Source: Myxococcales bacterium (lineage in GTDB: Bacteria > Myxococcota > Polyangia > Polyangiales > Polyangiaceae). Taken from it: a stretch of DNA of 8,719 bases. The stretch covers positions 1-8,719 of the forward strand of contig JAGQIY010000893.1 of NCBI GenBank assembly GCA_020430865.1. Reading direction: 5' to 3'. This document shows positions 1-7,505 of this stretch, piece after piece (the stretch's first letter is position 1; each line of letters begins with the position of its first letter). A model generated the notes under the pieces. The model was not told where the DNA came from. It did no database searches and was given only the letters and a program-made list of their open reading frames with translations. The position numbers and the translations under genes are program-made.

Positions 1-169
1 CGCGGGCTTGGAGACTTTTCAAAGGGAATGGCTCGGGAGGGCAGGGTGAGGCGTGGGAAGCGGTGAATCCTCGGCGTTTCTCGGGGATCCGTGCTGCCGC
101 CCAGGCGGCGAGCTGGGTGCGCGGTGGGCGCCGTGGGAGGATGTCTCGGGAACCAGGGGGGGCGCGGGG

Positions 170-1240
170 ATGTCTGGGCACGCCATGGCTAGAGGACTGC
201 TGGGAGGTTGCGTCGTCGCGTTGCTCGGCGCGGCTTGCTCCGGCGCCCCGGCGCGCCCACCGCTAGCGAGCGTCGCGGTGCCGGCTCCCGTGGAAGGTGA
301 CGGCGCGGACTCGGCGCCGATGGATCGACCCTATCGCGTGGCTCCGACGTGTCGCGTGAGCGAGCCCAAGCTGGACAGATCGGTGACGCTGCGGCTCTCC
401 CTCGGCGGCGCCAGCGTTGCCACCGTCCAGGATGGCGAAACGAGTCTGCTGCTCGGCCGCGAACCGCTGATGCTCGAGATCGAGGGGGGAGGGGTCTCGC
501 TGCGCACGCCATTTGACCGTGCGGAAACGCCTTTGCGACTGCGCGAGGCGATCGCCCTGCACGGCGTGTTGACCCCGAAGCCGGAGGCCGAGGTGCGCTG
601 GGTCGCCGCGTTGCCGAACACCGCCCAGCGCGTGCGCTACGAGAGCGAGCTGATCCCTGGCGTCGAGGTCGTCGATCAGGTGCCCTGCGCGTCCCTCGCG
701 CTGCGCACCGCGGACTACGAGGTGCCAGGCTCCGACAGCGAGACGCAGGTAGTGCTCGATGGCACGATCAGCGTGCGCGAGTCCGTCGCCGAGGCGCCGG
801 GCGTCGTCTTCGAGGCGAAGTCGCCGGTCCAGGCCGTGGAGCTGGAGCGCAAGGCGGGCTTCGTCCGTATCCTTGTGGATACGGAGTTCGAAGTGCTTCG
901 GGGGTGGGTGCCCGAGCGCGTCGTGTCTCCGTCTCCGGGACTCGTGGGGCGCATCGGCTATGGCTTCGGCGCTGGCGGGCTCGGGTTGCGCGGCGCCTCC
1001 CACATCTACTACACGCGCTGCGATCACGAGCTCACGCTGTTCGCCAGGGTCGGCCACGAGCAGGGCGAAGTGGGCGTCATCCATCCAGAGACTCGCTTCG
1101 AGGTGGAGAGCTCCGAGCCAGGTGCGCACCCGGGCTTCACCGCGATCGATCTGTGGCAGGGGCGCATCATGCCCGCCGAGGGCGCGATCTTCATGGTGTA
1201 CTCCGATGCGCTCGAGAGCGGCTGCGGTCACCCTCGCTAG
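170..1240 (+). CDS. Putative secreted lipoprotein of unknown function, beta-rich
   Basis: I do not recognise this 356-residue protein. It begins with a short lipoprotein-type signal peptide: hydrophobic residues 9-22 end in GAAC, so Cys23 would be lipidated and the protein anchored in a membrane facing the periplasm or outside. A Pro/Ala-rich linker (about 24-50) follows, then a body rich in alternating hydrophobic residues, as in beta sheets. Residues 230-247 (GFVRILVDTEFEVLRGWV) resemble the end of an SH3-like beta-barrel. The mature body has four cysteines (about 61, 173, 284, 352) that could form two disulfides. I chose ATG 170 because a G-rich, Shine-Dalgarno-like stretch lies 8-15 bp upstream. 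ATG 185 is an alternative that still leaves a signal peptide; the in-frame GTG at 53 adds 39 residues that do not look like protein. The esterase-like lipoprotein gene follows after 79 bp, which suggests an operon. The gene is likely real because the signal peptide and codon bias agree; its function is unknown. Confidence 0.8.
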   Translation: MSGHAMARGLLGGCVVALLGAACSGAPARPPLASVAVPAPVEGDGADSAPMDRPYRVAPTCRVSEPKLDRSVTLRLSLGGASVATVQDGETSLLLGREPLMLEIEGGGVSLRTPFDRAETPLRLREAIALHGVLTPKPEAEVRWVAALPNTAQRVRYESELIPGVEVVDQVPCASLALRTADYEVPGSDSETQVVLDGTISVRESVAEAPGVVFEAKSPVQAVELERKAGFVRILVDTEFEVLRGWVPERVVSPSPGLVGRIGYGFGAGGLGLRGASHIYYTRCDHELTLFARVGHEQGEVGVIHPETRFEVESSEPGAHPGFTAIDLWQGRIMPAEGAIFMVYSDALESGCGHPR

Positions 1241-1265
1241 AGCGAGACGACGCGCCGTCCGTGGG

Positions 1266-1284
1266 GTGTCGCGCATGCGCACAC
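1266..1284. other. Near-palindromic hairpin in the spacer between the two lipoprotein genes
   Basis: GCGCATGCGC (1271-1280) is a perfect 10-bp palindrome. It is flanked by GTGT (1266-1269) and ACAC (1281-1284), which can extend the stem if C1270 is bulged. No T-tract follows, so it is not a standard intrinsic terminator. It could be an operator, a processing hairpin or chance in G+C-rich DNA. Confidence 0.25.
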
Positions 1285-1319
1285 TGGTCAGCCTTCAGGG
1301 TCAGTGTTAGTCCCGCCTC

Positions 1320-2396
1320 ATGGCGAGCTTGAACGCACCCACCGTTGGCTGGCGCCGCTTCGTTGCTGGCTGCGCCTGCGCGGCTGCCCTGAGCAGTGTG
1401 GGATGTCGAGAGGATCAAGCGCCGGTCACGAAGCACCCGCAGCCCAGCGCAGAAGCGACCGAGGCGAGCGCCTCGGTGGTCAGGACGGCGGCGAGCCACG
1501 CGGCGCCGAGCGCGGCGCAGGCCAGGCAACAGGCTGAGCCGTCCGCTTCCCCCAGTAGCGATCTCACCCCCAAGAAATCCGTCGCGGCAGACGAGAAGAC
1601 CTGGGTCTGGAAGGAGACGCCGATCGGCGAGATGCAGGTCGTTGTTTCTGTGCCGAAACATTTCGAGGGTCAGAAGCTCCCGGTGCTGATCACGATGCAT
1701 GGCCTCGGGGAGGCGCGCAAGGGACCGGAGAAGGGCGCCCGGGGCTGGCTCGACGACTACGATCTGGCGAAGGCCGAGGCGCGGCTGCACTCGCCGCCGC
1801 TGACCACGAAGGATCTCCACGGCTTCGCGGGGGAGCGCCTGGATGTCTTCAATCAGGCGCTGAAGGACGAGCCCTATCGCGGTCTGATCGTGGTCATGCC
1901 CTACACGCCGGACATCCTGAAGGGCGATCGCCCTTTCAGCTTGGCGGAACCGCTGGCTAGTTTCCTGGTGGATAAATTGTTGCCGCGGGTCTACGAGGAG
2001 ACGCCGGCGATTGGTAGCGTGGCGAGCACGGGGATCGACGGGGTCAGCCTGGGCGGTCGTGCCGCCCTGCTCGTTGGTCTGCTGCGACCGGAGGCCTTCG
2101 GTGCCGTAGGCGGTCTGCAACCTGCGTTCGATCAGAAGGACGCTCCCGAGCTCACTCGTCGCGCCCTCGCCGCACGCAAGAAGAACCCCAAGTTTCAGCT
2201 GCGACTGCTGACCAGCGTCGGCGATTTCTTCCTGGGCTCGACCAAGGCCATCAGTCAGGCCTTCGACGAGGCGGACGTCTTCCATTCCCTCGTCATCGTG
2301 CCCGGGGATCACAGCTACCGCTTCAATCGCGGGCCGGGCGCCTACGAGCTGTTGATGTATCACGACCGGGTCCTGCGCGGTCGCCCCCCCGTCTAG
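1320..2396 (+). CDS. Lipoprotein with alpha/beta-hydrolase (putative esterase) domain
   Basis: This 358-residue protein is probably a secreted, lipid-anchored serine hydrolase. A signal peptide (W11 to G28) ends in SSVGC, making Cys29 the likely lipidated residue. Residues 30-90 form an Ala/Ser/Pro/Gln-rich linker. The catalytic domain spans about 95-355: a strand and oxyanion-type HG (MHGLGE, His127), the nucleophile elbow G-V-S-L-G-G with Ser243, a candidate acid Asp302 (SVGDFF) and a candidate base His331 (PGDHSYRF). This order of elements fits the esterase D/feruloyl-esterase-like group (Pfam 'putative esterase'). The substrate cannot be told from sequence; ester cleavage is inferred from the fold. 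ATG 1320 is the only sensible start, because an in-frame TAG at 1308-1310 blocks extension and the signal peptide begins directly after it. The ribosome binding site is weak. The upstream lipoprotein gene on the same strand may be a partner, and the end converges on the small PilZ gene 45 bp away. Confidence 0.87.
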   Translation: MASLNAPTVGWRRFVAGCACAAALSSVGCREDQAPVTKHPQPSAEATEASASVVRTAASHAAPSAAQARQQAEPSASPSSDLTPKKSVAADEKTWVWKETPIGEMQVVVSVPKHFEGQKLPVLITMHGLGEARKGPEKGARGWLDDYDLAKAEARLHSPPLTTKDLHGFAGERLDVFNQALKDEPYRGLIVVMPYTPDILKGDRPFSLAEPLASFLVDKLLPRVYEETPAIGSVASTGIDGVSLGGRAALLVGLLRPEAFGAVGGLQPAFDQKDAPELTRRALAARKKNPKFQLRLLTSVGDFFLGSTKAISQAFDEADVFHSLVIVPGDHSYRFNRGPGAYELLMYHDRVLRGRPPV

Positions 2397-2441
2397 TGAC
2401 GGAGGCTCCGCCAGCGGGTTTGGGGGAGAGGTGCGCCTCGG

Positions 2442-2786
2442 CTAGGCGTAGGGATCCGTCGCCAGCAGCTCGACGAGCGGCATCAAGCCGCGCCCGACGC
2501 CATGCACGAACTCCACGCCTGCTCGGGTCATTCCCCGAGGATCCAGCAGCTCCGACCAGGCGACGCGCGCCTCGAGCTGCAGTGGGTCCCACAGGTTCGG
2601 GGCGTCGACCAGCAGCACGAGCTGTGTGCCTCGGGTCACGGGATCCGGAAGCTCGAGGCAGGCACCGCCCACGCCCAGGTCCACGATCCAGCCTTCCCGA
2701 CGCCAGTTGGAGTCGTCCGCGCGAACCTGTGCGCGCAGCTTGACTTTGCGGCGCCCGAAGGCGCGGAAGTGATCGCGGGGCGGCAA
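2442..2786 (-). CDS. Small single-domain PilZ protein with a modified c-di-GMP motif
   Basis: This 114-residue protein consists of one PilZ domain and should be cytoplasmic. The first PilZ motif, RxxxR, is present as R8-A-F-G-R12, followed by a basic strand (KVKLRAQV). The second motif, normally [D/N]xSxxG, reads D36-L-G-V-G-G41: the aspartate and last glycine remain but the serine is glycine. Later barrel strands are recognisable (ARVAWSEL near 73-80, AGVEFVH near 89-95). PilZ domains bind cyclic di-GMP and switch partner proteins; whether this copy still binds is uncertain. The start is unusual: the frame is closed upstream by TAA (2799-2801 on the complement) and the only candidate that keeps the RxxxR motif is TTG at 2786-2784, without a clear Shine-Dalgarno. 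Expression may be weak or leaderless. It is divergent from the larger PilZ gene and convergent with the esterase gene. Confidence 0.82.
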   Translation of the reverse strand: MPPRDHFRAFGRRKVKLRAQVRADDSNWRREGWIVDLGVGGACLELPDPVTRGTQLVLLVDAPNLWDPLQLEARVAWSELLDPRGMTRAGVEFVHGVGRGLMPLVELLATDPYA

Positions 2787-2870
2787 TTGGGCCGCAGCTT
2801 ATCACGAAGGCCCCAAGACCCGGCGCCCGGCTGAAGCCCATGCGTTCAGTATCCTGGACACTTCGCTAAG

Positions 2871-2960
2871 CGCAGCGGGCAAAGGGCCCGGAGCCCTCAG
2901 GAGCCGTGCCGCGGTGCAAGATTGGGAAACGCTGCACGGCTCCGGTAGGATACCGCTGCG
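2871..2960 (+). promoter_or_regulatory. Candidate structured RNA (three-way junction), possible cis-regulatory leader
   Basis: Three helices nest here. The outer stem is CGCAGCGG (2871-2878) with CCGCTGCG (2953-2960), a perfect 8 bp. The first inner hairpin is AGGGC (2883-2887) with GCCCT (2893-2897) and a 5-nt loop. The second is GGAGCCGTGC (2900-2909) with GCACGGCTCC (2934-2943), a perfect 10 bp, extended after one mismatch by GCG (2911-2913) with CGC (2930-2932). The unpaired joiners are 2879-2882, 2898-2899 and 2944-2952. A short alternative hairpin, CGGTA-GGA-TACCG (2943-2955), competes with the outer stem. The arrangement resembles a riboswitch or other leader RNA, but it matches no class I can name. 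The element sits 180 bp before the larger PilZ start and 84 bp before the smaller one on the other strand, so its acting strand is unsure. Confidence 0.35.
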
Positions 2961-3050
2961 ATCGTGCCGGGACGCGCGCTGGTTTTCACCGCACCTTCCG
3001 GGGCGAGCGTAGTAAAGCTAGCAACGTGGGTCTGCGTACCCGCCAGGGTT

Positions 3051-3093
3051 CGCTCGAGAGCGCACCCAGTTGGAACCAGCGCTCCCTGGAGCG
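3051..3093. promoter_or_regulatory. Pair of similar inverted repeats (CGCTC...GAGCG), possible operator sites
   Basis: CGCTC-GA-GAGCG (3051-3062) and CGCTC-CCTG-GAGCG (3080-3093) share the same half-sites. Their centres are 30 bp apart, close to three helical turns, and both are followed by CAC, giving a repeated GAGCGCAC at 3058-3065 and 3089-3096. They lie about 50-90 bp upstream of the ATG at 3140. They could be a regulator's tandem operator or two leader hairpins; the half-sites are short and G+C-rich, so chance is not excluded. Confidence 0.3.
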
Positions 3094-3129
3094 CACGGAG
3101 CAATCAGTTCAGGCGCGAGTCGTTGCGCC

Positions 3130-3134
3130 GGAGG
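3130..3134 (+). promoter_or_regulatory. Shine-Dalgarno deciding the start of the larger PilZ gene
   Basis: GGAGG sits 5 nt before ATG 3140, a near-optimal ribosome binding site. It fixes the start there, immediately before the PilZ domain, rather than at in-frame codons as far upstream as 2906. Confidence 0.75.
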
Positions 3135-3139
3135 CTTTG

Positions 3140-4642
3140 ATGGCACAGGACACCCGCAAGGATCCACGCGCGAAAGTGCTCACCATGACGGTCCGCTACA
3201 AGAGCGCGACCATCGACGAGTTCATCGAGCACCACTCCCATGACGTCAGTCGTGGCGGCATCTTCATCAAGACCCCATCGCCCTTTCCGTCCGGGACGCT
3301 GCTCAAGTTCGAGCTGAAGATCGCGGAAGAGCAGAAGGTGATGCAGGGCGTCGGCCGCGTCGTGTGGAAGCGCGAAGCCGGCGAGTCCGGTGCGGACTCA
3401 CCCGCCGGCATGGGGGTCAAGTTCATCAAGATCGACAACGAGTCGAAGTCGGTGATCGACCGCCTCGTCGGGGCGCAGACGGGTGGCAACCAGTTCGACG
3501 CCGGAGCGGACGGGACGCCTGCGCCTGCTCCTGCGGCGGCCAAGTCGGCGACACCCGCGCCCGCCCCGGAAGCAGCACCCAGCCCCGCCGGTGGCTTCGC
3601 CCGCAAGGCGACGATGATCGGTCTGGGGGCGGTCGGGGCGAAGAAGAAGGAAGAGCCCGCGCCCGCTGCAGAGGAAGAGTCCAGCTTCTTCCCCAAGTCC
3701 GAGGGCGATCCCGAGCAGCCGCCGCCTGAAGACCGCACGGTGATGAAGCAAGCCGCGGAGTTGCTCCAAGACGCGCTGCGGGAAGCTGGTGGCTCCATGG
3801 ATGAGCTAGGCACGCCCGAAGCCAAGGAAGAGCCGAAGGAAGAGCCCACGACCTCCGAGGAAGAGGAAGACGACAAGGAGACTGCGAAGGCTCCCGTCGT
3901 GGCGCCCAAGGCGGAGCCTGTGGCGGAGAAGGAATCCGAGGTCGAGCCGGAGCCGAAGAAAGAGCCCAAGGCCAAGGAGCCAGAGGCCAAGAAGGAGCCC
4001 AAGCCAGAGCCCAAGAGTGAACCCAAGGTCGCAGCAGCCGCCTCCGTGAAGGCGGCGCCGAAGCCGGAGAAGGCGAGGCCAGCGGCTGCGAAGGCCGCGG
4101 ACGCGCCTCCGCCGTCCAGTGTCTTCCCGGTGCAGGAGAGCTCCGGTGGCGGCAAGGCGATCATTCTGCTGCTGGGCGTCGCTGCTGCGGCAACGCTGAT
4201 CTACTTCTTCACGCGCAGCAAGGCGCCCGAGGCGCCCGCTCCCGTCCCCACGGAACCGGCTGCGGTGACGGCCACGGCGCCTTCCGCGGAGCCTGAGGAG
4301 CCCAAGCCCGACGCCGCAGCCGAGGCCACGGACGCAGCGGCGGCCCCTAGCGCCGATGCGGACACCGCGGCGGCGCCCAGCGCCAGCGCCGAGGAGCCCA
4401 AGGAAGAGCCAAAGCCCGAGCCCAAGGAAGAGCCGAAGCCTCAGCCGAAGCCTCAGCCCAAGCCTCAGCCGAAGCCACATCCCAAGCCTCAGCCGAAGCC
4501 GCAGCCCAAGCCGACGGAGACCGCGGAGCCAACCGCCGCGCCAGCTCCGACACCAGCACCGACGCCGGCTCCGACGCCGCAGCCGAAGCCTCAGCCGAAG
4601 CCTCAGCCCACCGGCGGCGGGGACAGCGACAACCCGTACTGA
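3140..4642 (+). CDS. Membrane PilZ protein with TonB-like Pro-Lys rod
   Basis: This 500-residue protein has an N-terminal PilZ domain (about 5-110) of the kind expanded in myxobacteria (compare TIGR02266). Both cyclic-di-GMP motifs are intact: R6-K-D-P-R10 and D35-V-S-R-G-G40. A low-complexity Ala/Pro/Lys/Glu region follows (about 117-330), interrupted by a basic stretch (151-170) and an amphipathic helix-like stretch (about 199-218, [20 protein letters not shown]). One hydrophobic segment (339-357, [19 protein letters not shown]) should cross the inner membrane. The last 140 residues are Ala/Pro/Glu-rich, with X-Pro dipeptide repeats at 432-458 and 480-490, and end in an acidic, Gly-rich tip. 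I expect the PilZ domain inside and the rod outside, as a sensor-to-envelope connector, but the charges around the segment do not settle topology. No partner gene is adjacent apart from the divergent small PilZ gene. PilZ assignment is strong; the rod's role is inferred from its likeness to TonB. Confidence 0.9.
   Translation: MAQDTRKDPRAKVLTMTVRYKSATIDEFIEHHSHDVSRGGIFIKTPSPFPSGTLLKFELKIAEEQKVMQGVGRVVWKREAGESGADSPAGMGVKFIKIDNESKSVIDRLVGAQTGGNQFDAGADGTPAPAPAAAKSATPAPAPEAAPSPAGGFARKATMIGLGAVGAKKKEEPAPAAEEESSFFPKSEGDPEQPPPEDRTVMKQAAELLQDALREAGGSMDELGTPEAKEEPKEEPTTSEEEEDDKETAKAPVVAPKAEPVAEKESEVEPEPKKEPKAKEPEAKKEPKPEPKSEPKVAAAASVKAAPKPEKARPAAAKAADAPPPSSVFPVQESSGGGKAIILLLGVAAAATLIYFFTRSKAPEAPAPVPTEPAAVTATAPSAEPEEPKPDAAAEATDAAAAPSADADTAAAPSASAEEPKEEPKPEPKEEPKPQPKPQPKPQPKPHPKPQPKPQPKPTETAEPTAAPAPTPAPTPAPTPQPKPQPKPQPTGGGDSDNPY
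4433..4513 (+). repeat. Degenerate 12-bp tandem repeat coding for Pro-Gln-Pro-Lys
   Basis: The unit CAGCCGAAGCCT and its variant CAGCCCAAGCCT recur across this stretch, encoding PKPQ repeats with one His substitution (PKPHPKP). Unit copies alternate synonymous Pro codons (CCG, CCC, CCT), so the array is old enough to have diverged or is under selection at the protein level. A shorter block of the same unit lies at 4577-4609. Such repeats can change copy number by slippage, altering rod length. Confidence 0.75.
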
Positions 4643-4674
4643 GTTTCCCTCGGGAATCCAATGCAAGCCGCGAT

Positions 4675-4711
4675 GGGCGTGGAGCGACTGCTCCGCGCCC
4701 GTTGCGCTTTT
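4675..4711 (+). terminator. Intrinsic terminator of the larger PilZ gene
   Basis: GGGCGTGGAGC (4675-4685) pairs with GCTCCGCGCCC (4690-4700) over 11 bp with one G-T wobble and a GACT loop. GTTGCGCTTTT follows, ending in four T (4708-4711). It lies 32 bp after the stop codon at 4642, on the correct strand. Confidence 0.7.
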
Positions 4712-4715
4712 GGTC

Positions 4716-4737
4716 GCTGCTCGCCTTGGCGAGCAGC
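4716..4737. terminator. Perfect 10-bp hairpin, possible terminator of the metallo-hydrolase gene
   Basis: GCTGCTCGCC (4716-4725) and GGCGAGCAGC (4728-4737) form a perfect inverted repeat separated by TT. It lies 17 bp beyond the stop of the minus-strand gene at 4755. There is no T-tract on the minus strand, so it may act as a transcript-end stabiliser or a backup stop rather than a standard terminator. With the preceding hairpin it separates the two convergent genes. Confidence 0.45.
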
Positions 4738-4754
4738 TCCGGACTGGAGCTCGC

Positions 4755-5393
4755 TCAGAGGTCTTGCAAGAACGGATTGATGCGCTGCTCCAGGCCGATC
4801 TGCGTGTCGGGTCCGTGTCCCGGTACGACGCGCGTGTCGGCGTCGAGCGCCATCAGCTTGTCCTTGAGCGAGCGTTGAATCGTGCCGAAGTCACCGCCCC
4901 ACAGATCGGTGCGTCCGATGCTGCCTTGAAACAGCGTGTCCCCACTGAACAGGACCTGCTCCTCCTCGTGGCGCAGCAAGAACGACACGCTTCCGGGCGT
5001 GTGACCTGGAGTGTGCAACACGCCCAGCTCGTAGCGGCCCACGCGCAGGTTGTAGTCGTCGACGAGCGTGCCTAGCAGCTCCGCCTTGTCGGGCACCTTC
5101 ATGCCAAGCATCGACGCTTGAACGGGCAGCATGTCGTAGAGAAAGCGATCCGCTTCGTGGATGTGGGCTTCGGCACCTGAGTGCTGCTGTAGCGGACACG
5201 TCGCTCCCACATGGTCGATGTGGGTGTGGGTATGAACGATCGCTGTCACCTTTAGTTGGTGTTCGTTCAGTAGCGCCTCGATTGCAGGGAAATCACCACC
5301 AGGGTCGATACAGATGGCTTGTCGCGCGTCGAGATCGGCCACAATCGAGCAGTTGCAGCCCAGGGGCCCAACAGGAAAACTGAAGATCGCCAC
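4755..5393 (-). CDS. Glyoxalase II-type metallo-beta-lactamase-fold hydrolase (YcbL-like)
   Basis: This 212-residue cytoplasmic protein has a complete metallo-beta-lactamase fold metal site: H56-T-H-I-D-H61, H131 in TPGHTPGS, D152 in FSGDTLF and H193 in PGHG. Its start (MAIFSFPVGPLGCNC) matches the opening of hydroxyacylglutathione-hydrolase-like proteins. It is about the length of the short YcbL type and lacks the extra C-terminal glutathione-binding helices of classical GloB, so it may hydrolyse S-lactoylglutathione or another thioester. In organisms that do not rely on glutathione the thiol could differ. The start is GTG at 5393-5391: an in-frame TGA closes the frame shortly upstream, and the nearby ATG at 5409 is out of frame. 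No clear ribosome binding site is visible. The gene is divergent from the kinase across 68 bp and convergent with the larger PilZ gene. Confidence 0.9.
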   Translation of the reverse strand: MAIFSFPVGPLGCNCSIVADLDARQAICIDPGGDFPAIEALLNEHQLKVTAIVHTHTHIDHVGATCPLQQHSGAEAHIHEADRFLYDMLPVQASMLGMKVPDKAELLGTLVDDYNLRVGRYELGVLHTPGHTPGSVSFLLRHEEEQVLFSGDTLFQGSIGRTDLWGGDFGTIQRSLKDKLMALDADTRVVPGHGPDTQIGLEQRINPFLQDL

Positions 5394-5461
5394 GCGGCGC
5401 GTATACCATGGTCAAGTAGCCCCCCGCCCCCCCATTGGAATAGCTTAGACTTCGCCGCTTT
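5394..5461. promoter_or_regulatory. Divergent promoter region with C-rich tract
   Basis: These 68 bp must carry start signals for both the metallo-hydrolase and the kinase gene. The sequence includes a tract of six C, one G and seven C (about 5420-5433), and TAGACT (5446-5451), a weak -10-like hexamer 10 bp before the kinase ATG. No matching -35 or Shine-Dalgarno is evident, so the kinase mRNA may have a very short or no leader. Confidence 0.3.
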
Positions 5462-7495
<2,034 letters not shown>

Positions 7496-7505
7496 GACCG
7501 AGCGG

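Larger units (their letters stand above)
2787..3139. other. Divergent 353-bp spacer between two PilZ genes, rich in inverted repeats
   Basis: No convincing protein is encoded here. The + strand frame of the downstream gene stays open back to 2906, but the extension has no PilZ or signal features and lacks a ribosome binding site. The spacer holds the three-way-junction element at 2871-2960, a small hairpin with GGGT (3028-3031) and ACCC (3038-3041) arms, and the paired inverted repeats at 3051-3062 and 3080-3093. I could not identify a convincing -35/-10 promoter pair or sigma-54 site by eye. It must contain promoters for one or both genes. Confidence 0.6.

Noticed and set aside
53..169. GTG start at 53 for the first lipoprotein
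   Set aside because: It would bury the signal peptide behind 39 residues of irregular composition; lipoprotein signals must be N-terminal.
1191..2363. Long open frame opposite the esterase-like gene
   Set aside because: It is an antisense shadow produced by G+C-rich codon bias; composition is Arg/Gln-rich and no motif is seen, while the sense frame has a catalytic triad and lipobox.
2397..2441. Terminator between the esterase-like and small PilZ genes
   Set aside because: Only 4-5 bp stems (such as GAGG-TGCG-CCTC at 2428-2439) without a T-tract on either strand; too weak to call.
2934..2960. Resemblance to the 3' part of a GEMM-I c-di-GMP riboswitch (GCAC...CTCCGGTAGG)
   Set aside because: Only a short run matches what I recall of the Vibrio example. 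The GAAA tetraloop stem, its receptor and the conserved joiner sequences of GEMM-I are missing, so I do not assign the class.
2906..3139. N-terminal extension of the larger PilZ protein
   Set aside because: The frame is open but the residues show no domain or signal, and a strong GGAGG at 3130-3134 precedes ATG 3140 directly before the PilZ domain.
3196..4164. Ser/Gly/Ala-rich open frame opposite the larger PilZ gene
   Set aside because: Its composition is the mirror of Lys/Glu/Pro/Ala codons on the coding strand; no independent start signal or domain.
4433..4513. CRISPR-like repeat array
   Set aside because: The 12-bp units are contiguous, in frame and code for Pro-Gln-Pro-Lys; there are no unique spacers.
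3806..4666. Leu/Arg-rich open frame opposite the Pro-Lys repeats
   Set aside because: The LRLRLRL-like pattern is the reverse complement of the Pro-Lys repeat codons, not a real protein.
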